DNA from: an uncultured Saprospiraceae bacterium
GTDB taxonomy: Bacteria; Bacteroidota; Bacteroidia; Chitinophagales; Saprospiraceae
Direction of reading: 5' to 3'
Length of the DNA: 9,900 bases
NCBI GenBank assembly: GCA_937127195.1
Contig: CAKZLT010000452.1
Location: 1-9,900, forward strand
Made by a program: the position numbers and the translations under genes. The stretch's first letter is position 1; each line of letters starts with the position of its first letter. Shown in pieces: positions 1 through 6,387 of this stretch. The notes beneath the pieces are model-generated. The model worked only from the letters and a program-made list of their open reading frames with translations. It was not told where the DNA came from and made no database searches.

Positions 1-77
1 CGTCAACCGTCAGCGAAGCGTCCGTCAACCGTCAGCGAAGCGTCCGTCAACCGTCAGCGAAGCGTCCGTCAACCGTC
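1..77. repeat. 22-bp GC-rich tandem repeat, 3.5 copies
   Basis: Three exact 22-bp copies (1-22, 23-44, 45-66) are followed by an 11-bp partial copy (67-77). Each unit starts CGTCAACCGTC and is 14/22 G+C, far above the AT-rich surroundings. The array probably extends left of the window. Each unit contains GCGAAGC, a heptamer known to fold into an unusually stable DNA mini-hairpin. Because 22 is not a multiple of 3, the array is unlikely to be coding. It lies just past the terminator of the neighbouring minus-strand gene. Confidence 0.95.
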
Positions 78-81
78 CACC

Positions 82-110
82 AAAAAAAAACCTCCTCATT
101 ACTGAGAAGG
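82..110 (-). terminator. Rho-independent terminator of the TonB-C-domain gene
   Basis: On the minus strand an 8-bp stem with one mismatch (CCTTCTCA / TGAGGAGG, loop GTAA) is followed directly by nine T residues (plus-strand A run 82-90). It begins 36 nt after the stop codon of the gene at 146-1051. Confidence 0.85.
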
Positions 111-145
111 CTTCATTTTCTAATTATCTATTAATTTACTCTTAT

Positions 146-1051
146 CTATTTGAACTCTATTGTAATATATCCGCATTGACGAGACTGTGAACTTGGATTA
201 AACTTGTATTGCTTAGCGAAATCAACTGCTGCTGCTCTCAATTTTTCATTTTTTGAAGAACTTGATTTACTAACAGTTGTCTTAACAACTTTGCCTCTAT
301 TATCCACACATACGCTTACTTTTACAAGACCTGTTTCACTATTTTCATTATATACAGCCGGTCTTCTTGTTATTTTTCTACGCGATAAACCTCCTGTTAT
401 TTTTTGGATTGCTTTACCGTTAGTTGCTTTTATGTTGTCCTTAGATTCATATTCGTTAATCACTAAAGATTCTTTTGGTGTTTTTTTGACAATAACAGGC
501 TTATCTTTTTTAGGCGTAGCTCTTTTTTCAGTATTCTTAACGCTTAATTTTTCTTCTGATGTTACATTAGAACCTTTATCTTCTAGTTCATTTTGCATAG
601 CATAAGCTTGCTCCAATTCCTTGATTTCGTCATAATATTTCTGCAATTCAATAGGATATTGAATCATAATAACAGAAAAAGAAGTTTGTGCATTAGTACT
701 GATTTTAAAAATATTTTGAAGGTCTTCTGAGTAACTTGCAAAAATTGCTTTCTCAGATTTTTCGTGTGGAACACAAATGTAAAAAGTTTTGTCTCCATCG
801 TAGATATGAAATTGAGTCGCTACGGGAACGATAGTTTCTTGGTCATTTTTATATAATAAGCGTACTTTACCTGTTTTGTCCGAAAGAACTAATAAATCTT
901 CTAAATAATAACCTTCTAACTCTGGCACAATACCTTTGGCTGTTTGTGCTGCAAAATCTTTAGTCAAAAAGTTATACTCAGTTTCTGTTGTCTGAGCAAA
1001 GATAGATGTATTGATTAGTAGTGTGATAAGAATAAAAAATACGCGCTTCAT
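146..1051 (-). CDS. Secreted protein with TonB C-terminal domain
   Basis: The 301-residue product starts with a clear Sec signal peptide (basic MKR, hydrophobic residues 4-18, likely cleavage after A19). Residues 21-155 form a domain I do not recognise. A lysine-rich linker covers about 160-215. Residues about 221-301 match the TonB C-terminal fold: a GxxRRKIxRRP lead-in, then ETGLVKVSVCVDNRGKV, a helix with AAAVDFAKQYKFNP, and a final strand GYITIEF. In canonical TonB this domain contacts TonB-dependent outer-membrane receptors. Here no membrane anchor remains once the signal peptide is removed, so a periplasmic role without energy transduction is more likely (inference). The ATG start has an A/T-rich leader and no Shine-Dalgarno sequence. 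The gene is a single-gene unit, divergent from trxB. No convincing promoter was found. Confidence 0.8.
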   Translation of the reverse strand: MKRVFFILITLLINTSIFAQTTETEYNFLTKDFAAQTAKGIVPELEGYYLEDLLVLSDKTGKVRLLYKNDQETIVPVATQFHIYDGDKTFYICVPHEKSEKAIFASYSEDLQNIFKISTNAQTSFSVIMIQYPIELQKYYDEIKELEQAYAMQNELEDKGSNVTSEEKLSVKNTEKRATPKKDKPVIVKKTPKESLVINEYESKDNIKATNGKAIQKITGGLSRRKITRRPAVYNENSETGLVKVSVCVDNRGKVVKTTVSKSSSSKNEKLRAAAVDFAKQYKFNPSSQSRQCGYITIEFK

Positions 1052-1490
1052 AATTGCTAGTTTTATTGTATTTATTTCATTTTGCTGTTTTTTTGAGTTT
1101 TAAAAAAAATAAAAACTAAACTCAAAAATTAGGTTTTGATGTTTGGTTAATAATTTTTACGCCACGATTGTCAAAATGATGCAAGAAAAACATATTTAAT
1201 TTCTAGCAATTTGCTATTTGGGACTTTTTTCCCAAAATGAAACTCATTTTTAAAATAAAGTAGCTAAAAAATAATCATCAAGAATCAGACCTAAAACAGA
1301 AAGACAAAACAAAAATAGTGTAAGTGGTTAATTATCAGTCATTTTCAATCAAAAAATCAAATTTTTAGTAAAAATAAACATATCTGATTTTTTAATATAA
1401 AACAAATACAATATACAATAAATCAAATTTTATGCCATTGCTCATTGTATTCTAATATTCATTAATAATAAATAAAAAACATTTATTTTG

Positions 1491-1630
1491 GGGCTTAGTA
1501 CAGCCTTTCAAAAGCTACCGTAGCGCGACGAGCCTCGTCGCCCGACTATTAAAAGCGGCTTTTGTTAGCATGACAACGAAGCTCGTCGCGCTACGAAACA
1601 TTAAACAACTTTTGAAACAGCGTATTAGCC
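1491..1630. repeat. Large nested inverted-repeat element (MITE/REP-like)
   Basis: The inner arms 1519-1538 and 1576-1595 pair at 19 of 20 positions and include CGTAGCGCGACGAGC. The outer arms TTTCAAAAG (1506-1514) and CTTTTGAAA (1609-1617) pair perfectly. Weaker pairing of GGCT...TAC ends extends to about 1492 and 1628. Two further small palindromes sit inside: CGACGAG/CTCGTCG at 1526-1540 and AAAAGC/GCTTTT at 1551-1563. The inner arms are GC-rich in an AT-rich gap. The gap lies between divergent genes, so terminator function is unlikely. It looks like a non-autonomous, dispersed palindromic element (inference); no coding capacity is visible. Confidence 0.75.
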
Positions 1631-1794
1631 TCATTTGAATTATCTAATTTTTATAAAAAAACTGAAACTGTCGCGTACTGTCAAATCCTTTTCGAAGAGA
1701 TATAGTTAAATATATAATCCCTATGAGTAATAAATGTCCTCATGTTTCCTTTTTATAAAAAACTTCTTAGTATTCAATAAAATAGAAATATGGC

Positions 1795-1826
1795 TTTGCC
1801 AACCGCATATTAAATTATTACTTTTG
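1795..1826 (+). promoter_or_regulatory. Bacteroidota-type promoter of trxB
   Basis: The -33 element TTTG (1795-1798) is followed after 20 nt by the -7 box TACTTTTG (1819-1826), an exact TAnnTTTG match. Transcription should begin near 1830-1833, giving a leader of about 30 nt before the ATG at 1863. This placement argues against any upstream start for trxB. Confidence 0.75.
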
Positions 1827-1862
1827 TGGGCAAATAGATTAAAATATAAATATAGAAATACA

Positions 1863-2804
1863 ATGTCAGATATAACACGTACCAAATGCCTAATTATTGG
1901 GTCAGGTCCAGCAGGTTACACAGCAGCTATTTATGCAGCTAGAGCGAATATGAGTCCCGTTTTATATACTGGAAAATCGCCAGGTGGTCAATTAATGATT
2001 ACAACAGATGTTGAGAATTTCCCTGGTTACCCTGACGGTGTGATGGGTCCTCAAATGATGGAAGATTTGAGAAAGCAAGCCGAACGCTTCGGAACAGATA
2101 TTAGATATAGTTTGATTAGTAAAGTAGAATTTTCGGAAGATTTGCATAAGGCTTATGCTGATAATGGCGACGAAATTCACGCGGACTCTATTATCATTTC
2201 GACTGGTGCTGATGCCAAATGGTTAGGTTTGGAGTCAGAAAAACGCTTGGCTAATAAAGGTGTTTCTGCTTGTGCTGTTTGTGATGGATTTTTCTATCGT
2301 GGACAAGAAGTCGCAATTGTAGGTGCTGGTGATTCGGCTGCGGAAGAAGCTTCTTACTTAGCTAAGTTATGCCCAAAAGTTCACATGATTGTAAGAAGAG
2401 ATACTATGAGAGCTTCTAAAATCATGCAAGAACGTGTGATTAATAATCCGAATATCATCATTCATTGGAATACTGAAACGGAAGAAGTTCTAGGTGAAGA
2501 AGAAGTAGAAGGTGTTCGCTTGAAGAATAACAAAACAGGTGAAACTTCTGAAATTGCAGTAAAAGGATTCTTCGTAGCTATCGGACACAAACCTAATACG
2601 GATATATTCAAAGGTATGTTGGATATGGATGAAGCTAGTTATTTGGTGACTCAACCAGATTCAACGAAGACTAATGTGCCAGGTGTTTTTGCAAGTGGAG
2701 ATGCTCAAGATAGAATTTATCGTCAAGCTATCACAGCAGCAGGAACGGGTTGTATGGCAGCACTTGACGCTGAAAAATACTTAGAAGCTAAGGGCGCGCA
2801 CTAA
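1863..2804 (+). CDS. trxB: Thioredoxin-disulfide reductase
   Basis: This is a cytoplasmic FAD flavoenzyme that passes electrons from NADPH to oxidised thioredoxin. All family landmarks are present in the 313 residues, the usual length: FAD-binding GSGPAG (13-18), redox-active CAVC (C137, C140), NADPH-binding GAGDSA (154-159), VRRDTMRA (177-184) for the NADPH phosphate, and the C-terminal FAD motif ASGDAQD (277-283). The frame is open back to 1734, which would add 43 residues. That extension (rich in F, I, L, W) is not family-like and lies over the predicted promoter, so the ATG at 1863 is chosen. The leader is A/T-rich with no Shine-Dalgarno sequence. The gene appears monocistronic, with its own promoter and terminator. 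Confidence 0.97.
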   Translation: MSDITRTKCLIIGSGPAGYTAAIYAARANMSPVLYTGKSPGGQLMITTDVENFPGYPDGVMGPQMMEDLRKQAERFGTDIRYSLISKVEFSEDLHKAYADNGDEIHADSIIISTGADAKWLGLESEKRLANKGVSACAVCDGFFYRGQEVAIVGAGDSAAEEASYLAKLCPKVHMIVRRDTMRASKIMQERVINNPNIIIHWNTETEEVLGEEEVEGVRLKNNKTGETSEIAVKGFFVAIGHKPNTDIFKGMLDMDEASYLVTQPDSTKTNVPGVFASGDAQDRIYRQAITAAGTGCMAALDAEKYLEAKGAH

Positions 2805-2875
2805 ACAACAATATACTTAACTGTATTGTTATTGACTTTAATGATACAGTTATAAAAAATATAGACCTTTTTTCG

Positions 2876-2923
2876 ATACAAATCTTTCATCAACCCATCT
2901 GTTGGTGAAAGATTTGTATTTTT
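2876..2923 (+). terminator. Terminator of trxB
   Basis: A 19-bp stem (2876-2894 with 2901-2919) has a single T/G position that can form a wobble pair and a 6-nt loop CCATCT. A T tract runs through 2919-2923. It lies 71 nt past the trxB stop codon. A weaker 8-bp inverted repeat (AACTGTAT/ATACAGTT, 2819-2851) precedes it. Confidence 0.85.
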
Positions 2924-2956
2924 ATATCAAACAAACCTATTATTTTTCATTGTTTA

Positions 2957-3922
2957 GTGAGAAAGAGTAAAATAATCAAAGTGAAAACAAATGTAACCAT
3001 CTCGCGAAGAAAATTTATACGAGTATCTAGCATTGGCGTAGCTTCTATACTATCAACTAATCCTTTTAATACTGCTTTTGCCTCTACTCACTCCGACTAT
3101 ATCATTCAACTGGAGCTAATTGACAATATTAAGTCCTACTGCCGTAATCATTTAGGAATGCAACTAGGCTCTTATTTCTATACTAATTGGGAACTCAATG
3201 ATGGTTACCTACATTATTTATATGTTTCTAATAAGCACAAAGTTGGTGTTCCTACGGGATTGCAAGAGTTTTATTACTTCGGAACAGACATCAAAGCGGC
3301 TCTAAGCGCTGCGGATAACTTCAAAAGGAAAGGTTATCATACTATGGTTTATCAAACCGCAGGAACTTCCGCTACATTATTAAATAAAGCACTCATGAGT
3401 TACTCTATGGATGCGATTGCGATGGTTGTTTTTCACGAAGCCTTGCACGTTCATCTTCGTAACACCAATAAAGATATTCCGCTTTCGATAGAAGAAGCTG
3501 CCGCAGATGTATTAGCTAAATATGTTGCCAAAACCTATCAAAAAGAAAGTGACCTTATCAAAAGGCGTAGTTTGAGGCGTACCGTGAAAACCATGGAATA
3601 TATTTATAAAACGGTTAATCATAGTTGTGAAGACTTAGAGAAAGGAAAAATTGACCAAGATATTATTTTTAATAAATGCTACAAGCGCATTAAAAATAAA
3701 TTAAAAAAAGCGAATTCTTACCAACAAACTAGATTTTCTTATCCTGTAAATAATGCTTTTTTTGTTCGGAATAGCTATTATTCCAAGTACTATTTTGATT
3801 TAGAAAAGCTTTATAAGAAGTTAGATAAATCTCCTGAACGGTTTATTGATTTTATTGGAAAATTGCCTAAAAACTTAGATGCAGCTCTTTTGATAATAAA
3901 GACTCAGAAATTGATAAGTTAG
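2957..3922 (+). CDS. Tat-exported zinc metallopeptidase, distant aminopeptidase (DUF2265-like)
   Basis: The 321-residue product carries a twin-arginine signal: SRRKFIR at 16-22, a short hydrophobic stretch, and an AFA cleavage site (40-42). It should therefore be exported folded. The metallopeptidase motif HEALH (160-164) is followed by E179/E180 in IEEAAADVLA, a plausible third zinc ligand. The order of elements resembles the Pfam aminopeptidase family PF10023 from memory: an LGMQLGSYFY segment, an A..N(F)KRKGYHTMVYQTAGTSATLL stretch split by variable residues, FHExxH, the downstream glutamate, then VNNAFFVRNSYY near 264. Similarity is weak, so the family is inferred and the substrate unknown. 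The start is GTG. A second in-frame GTG at 2981 would put the RR motif nearer the N terminus and is equally possible. No promoter was recognised between the trxB terminator and the start. Confidence 0.75.
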   Translation: MRKSKIIKVKTNVTISRRKFIRVSSIGVASILSTNPFNTAFASTHSDYIIQLELIDNIKSYCRNHLGMQLGSYFYTNWELNDGYLHYLYVSNKHKVGVPTGLQEFYYFGTDIKAALSAADNFKRKGYHTMVYQTAGTSATLLNKALMSYSMDAIAMVVFHEALHVHLRNTNKDIPLSIEEAAADVLAKYVAKTYQKESDLIKRRSLRRTVKTMEYIYKTVNHSCEDLEKGKIDQDIIFNKCYKRIKNKLKKANSYQQTRFSYPVNNAFFVRNSYYSKYYFDLEKLYKKLDKSPERFIDFIGKLPKNLDAALLIIKTQKLIS

Positions 3923-4001
3923 TTTTGGGTTGCGGGGTTGGCTACCCCTGTTTTGCAATTAATAGTGATATAGTAGTAGCCAACTCGCAACCCCAAAAAC
4001 T
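3921..4001. repeat. Long palindrome shared by two convergent genes
   Basis: The left arm 3921-3945 and right arm 3976-4001 pair over about 25 bp with a bulge or two; both contain GTTGCG and GTTGGCTAC on the arm strand. The loop is about 30 nt. The arms overlap the last base pairs of the metallopeptidase stop codon and of the rlmN stop codon. The structure is symmetrical enough to act as a bidirectional terminator, but neither side has a clean T tract after the stem. A dispersed palindromic repeat is the alternative. Confidence 0.7.
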
Positions 4002-5040
4002 ACTTATTCGCTAACTGTCCACAAGCTGCGTCAATATCTTTTCCTCTACTCTTTCTGACTGTAACCGATACTCTATGGTTACGCAAATACTGAGCAAATT
4101 CGTCAATTTTATGTTCTGCCGACTTAAGGAAAGGCGCGCCATCAATTGGATTGTATTCTATAATATTAACTCGTGCAGGAACGCGTTTACAAATTTCTAC
4201 TAAGTTTTTGGCATCCGAAATATTATCGTTAAAGTTCTGAAACGTAATGTATTCAAAGGTAATTCTATTCTTTGTTTTTTGATAAAAATACTGTAATGCT
4301 TCGGTTAATTTCTCTAAATTATTACTCTCATTGATTGGCATAATTTCGTTGCGTTTCACATCATCCGCAGCGTGTAGAGATAACGCCAAATTGAATTTTA
4401 CATCATCATCAGCCAGCTTTCTAATCATCTTCGCAATACCTGCTGTACTCACTGTAATTCGTTTGGGAGACATATTCAAACCTGTCGGAGAAGTCAATCG
4501 GTCAATGCTTTCCATTACATTTCGATATGCCAAAAGCGGTTCGCCCATTCCCATATAGACGATATTTGTCAATGGATGCCCAAATTTATCTAAGGATTGT
4601 TGGTTGACTGTAACGACTTGATCGTAGATTTCTCCAGCGTCTAAGTTGCGCTTCAACTTCATTTGTCCAGTCGCACAAAACGTGCAAGTCAAACCACAAC
4701 CAACCTGCGAAGAAACACACACCGTATATCTATCATCACGTTGAACAGGAATCAAAACCGACTCAATCAAATGTCCATCATGTAATTTGAATCGCGTCTT
4801 GATAGTACCATCATCACTATGCTGAACCATATCTTCAGTGAGCGGATGTATCAAAAAATGCGTTTTGAGTTTTTCTCGAAAAGCTTTAGAAAGGTTAGTC
4901 ATTTCGTCAAAAGACGTAGCAGATTTTTGCCACAACCATTCGTAGATTTGCTTAGCACGGAATTTTTTTTCACCAATTCCAACCACAAAATCTATCAACT
5001 CTTGTTGCGATAATCGCCTTATATCCACTGGTGCATTCAT
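4000..5040 (-). CDS. rlmN: Dual-specificity RNA methyltransferase RlmN
   Basis: RlmN is a radical-SAM enzyme that methylates C2 of A2503 in 23S rRNA and of A37 in some tRNAs, using S-adenosylmethionine as methyl and radical source. The 346-residue length is typical. Visible landmarks: N-terminal RAKQIYEWLWQKS (28-40); the 4Fe-4S cluster motif C115-x3-C119-x2-C122; the SAM-contact motif GMGEP (164-168); SLHA (221-224); and IIEYNPIDG (293-301). Both mechanistic cysteines are present: C108 in VCVSSQVGC (equivalent to E. coli C118) and C340 in DAACGQL (equivalent to C355, which carries the methyl). The C-terminal RKSRGKDIDAACGQL favours RlmN, and the product has no Cfr-specific feature that I can see. 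The gene is convergent with the metallopeptidase gene and appears monocistronic. The leader lacks a Shine-Dalgarno sequence. Confidence 0.97.
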   Translation of the reverse strand: MNAPVDIRRLSQQELIDFVVGIGEKKFRAKQIYEWLWQKSATSFDEMTNLSKAFREKLKTHFLIHPLTEDMVQHSDDGTIKTRFKLHDGHLIESVLIPVQRDDRYTVCVSSQVGCGLTCTFCATGQMKLKRNLDAGEIYDQVVTVNQQSLDKFGHPLTNIVYMGMGEPLLAYRNVMESIDRLTSPTGLNMSPKRITVSTAGIAKMIRKLADDDVKFNLALSLHAADDVKRNEIMPINESNNLEKLTEALQYFYQKTKNRITFEYITFQNFNDNISDAKNLVEICKRVPARVNIIEYNPIDGAPFLKSAEHKIDEFAQYLRNHRVSVTVRKSRGKDIDAACGQLANK

Positions 5041-5093
5041 CCAAAATTATCTTTTATGATTTAGAATAGCGTTATAGCTCTTCGTTCTGAGTA

Positions 5094-5101
5094 CAAAAAT
5101 A
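5094..5101 (-). promoter_or_regulatory. Possible -7 box for rlmN
   Basis: On the minus strand TATTTTTG matches TAnnTTTG and lies 53 nt upstream of the rlmN ATG. A TTTG (plus-strand CAAA 5116-5119) is only 14 nt further upstream, short of the usual 19-21, so the -33 element is doubtful. Confidence 0.4.
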
Positions 5102-5151
5102 GGCTTTCTTTTTTACAAAAAAAATGCTAATCAAGTAATTTCCTTTTACTC

Positions 5152-5193
5152 AAAAAAAGCTAAACAAAAGCACTTATGATGCTTTTGTCTAGC
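5152..5193 (-). terminator. Terminator of the BlaI/M56/DUF6624 operon
   Basis: On the minus strand a 14-bp stem (5193-5180 with 5172-5159; GCTAGACAAAAGCA with TGCTTTTGTTTAGC, one G-T wobble) has a 7-nt loop and is followed by seven T residues (plus-strand A run 5152-5158). It lies 28 nt beyond the stop codon of the C-terminal remnant at 5222 and closes the minus-strand unit starting near 8623. Confidence 0.85.
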
Positions 5194-5221
5194 CTTTTCT
5201 GATTTAAAAAGTAAAACACAA

Positions 5222-5329
5222 TTACTTCACCTTAAAACGATACTGGTATCTTTCAAAAAATACCTTTTCATTAATTTTTAATAAATGATTGAATTGATAA
5301 TTCTTGATTTCTCTCCAATTCAATTTCAT
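5222..5329 (-). pseudogene. Remnant of a second M56-type C-terminus
   Basis: The minus strand encodes a 35-residue open stretch from an ATG at 5329 to a TAA at 5222-5224; the frame stays open further upstream into the DUF6624 gene. Its end, KINEKVFFERYQYRFKVK, matches the end of the M56 protein encoded at 6388-8136: 14 of the last 17 residues are identical and both stop at the same place. At the DNA level 5225-5276 and 6391-6442 agree at 45 of 52 bases. Further back the match fades (17 of the last 39 residues). It is best read as the 3' end of a lost paralogue or a duplicated gene end. Translation as a small protein cannot be excluded. The DUF6624 stop codon (5337-5339) lies 7 nt upstream of this ATG, in another frame. 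Confidence 0.65.
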
Positions 5330-5336
5330 TACATCG

Positions 5337-6317
5337 TTAATTGCTGAAACCAAAATTTTGAGCAATGATTTTAGAATATCTACTTCTTAATTTTTCTAAA
5401 AATAATTCTGAGTCTTCACAAATCGTTTCTTTGTATCCATAAACATTATTATCACCACTATAAAAAAAACGATTAATTACAATTTCAACACTTCGAAATG
5501 AATTTATCTTTTGAACATAGGCATCCAAACATCGAATAATCCATTTTTTTGTCCAATCACAATCCGTTGAATGAAGCATTATAAATAGTAATGTTCCTAC
5601 TCCAGAGGAAGTAACCATTTCTTTAGTGGGCATTCCATACATTTCATAAAGCGAATCTAATTTTACTCTATTCTGTGCATCTAATTCTTTTTGAAGTTCC
5701 TGAAAGAAAGGTTCATTCATATTCTCCCTATGTTTTTGGTCGTTATTGCTAATTTTAAGTAAGGCATTATAATATATTTGATTGGTGGGAGTTTCTTTTT
5801 CTTTTTTTTCATCCTTGGTTGCTTCTGCAATTGCTTCTGGGCAACAAATATTACATCTTTTAATTTCTTTTTTCCAAATTTCTTCTGATAATAACCGAAT
5901 ATACATTGGTTTAAAGTCTTTAAAAAACTCTTTATCAATATCCTCTATCCAATAATCTTGTCTATAATTATCTTCACAAAAAAGCATAGGTGAGTAACTG
6001 CGTGCTAAATTCATATATTTTATAACCGAATCCTTCGATTCGTTTTGATACATATAACTTGCAGCTATTCGGTTAGCTAAAGCATATTTATACTCAAGAG
6101 GTAAAGCGTTACAAGTAAAACATTCTTTTACTTTAAAAAGGTCTTTCTCTTTAGGCGAAGAATTTTTTTTAACAAAAAATAGACCTGAATTTGTACCTAA
6201 TGAGCGTTTACTGCAAACATCACAAACATTAAGAATACTGTCACGAGGAATATCTTGTGCTGGAAGAGTAGTAGTTAAAAATAAAAGAATCGCTGTAAAA
6301 ATTAGTTTACTGTTCAT
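5337..6317 (-). CDS. Secreted cysteine-rich DUF6624-like protein
   Basis: The 326-residue product begins with a Sec signal peptide (hydrophobic 5-19, cleavage likely near A20/Q21) and should be periplasmic. Residues about 180-285 resemble DUF6624 (from memory): LKISNNDQKHREN, then ELDAQNRVKLDSLYEMYGMP, then VGTLLFIMLHSTD. The biochemical role of that family is unknown to me. The N-terminal half has three CxxC pairs: C32/C35, C66/C69 and C155/C158, with C159 adjacent. This suggests disulfides or a bound metal in the periplasm (inference). The gene lies 70 nt downstream of the M56 gene on the same strand. No promoter or strong terminator lies between them, so co-transcription is likely and a role as output of the BlaI/M56 switch is possible. 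The start is ATG with no Shine-Dalgarno sequence. Confidence 0.7.
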   Translation of the reverse strand: MNSKLIFTAILLFLTTTLPAQDIPRDSILNVCDVCSKRSLGTNSGLFFVKKNSSPKEKDLFKVKECFTCNALPLEYKYALANRIAASYMYQNESKDSVIKYMNLARSYSPMLFCEDNYRQDYWIEDIDKEFFKDFKPMYIRLLSEEIWKKEIKRCNICCPEAIAEATKDEKKEKETPTNQIYYNALLKISNNDQKHRENMNEPFFQELQKELDAQNRVKLDSLYEMYGMPTKEMVTSSGVGTLLFIMLHSTDCDWTKKWIIRCLDAYVQKINSFRSVEIVINRFFYSGDNNVYGYKETICEDSELFLEKLRSRYSKIIAQNFGFSN

Positions 6318-6387
6318 GTTAGGTTATTTTTAGTGTAACAAAATGAAAAGAATAAATCTGACTGGTAGGTTATTTTTTCCTACTTCC

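Larger units (their letters stand above)
1052..1862. other. Divergent intergenic region
   Basis: This 811-bp, very AT-rich gap separates the TonB-C-domain gene from trxB. It has no credible reading frame. It holds a small hairpin (TTTGGGA / TCCCAAA, 1217-1236) without a T tract, the GC-rich inverted-repeat element at 1491-1630, and the trxB promoter at 1795-1826. Nothing else was identified. Confidence 0.7.

Noticed and set aside
1..77. CRISPR array
   Set aside because: The 22-bp units are directly abutting with no unique spacers.
204..605. 133-codon open frame on the plus strand
   Set aside because: It is antisense to the TonB-C-domain gene, whose signal peptide and domain are clear. The frame has no recognisable domain.
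1310..1317. Minus-strand TATTTTTG as a promoter for the TonB-C-domain gene
   Set aside because: The -33 partner is about 28 nt away and the leader would be about 260 nt. Such matches are expected by chance in this AT-rich gap.
4000..5040. Cfr antibiotic-resistance methyltransferase
   Set aside because: Length, sequence motifs and the housekeeping single-gene context fit RlmN, with no Cfr-specific feature visible.
6365..6383. Hairpin GTAGG/CCTAC between the M56 and DUF6624 genes as a terminator
   Set aside because: The stem is only 5 bp with a 9-nt loop and no T tract follows on the minus strand, so it does not split the operon.
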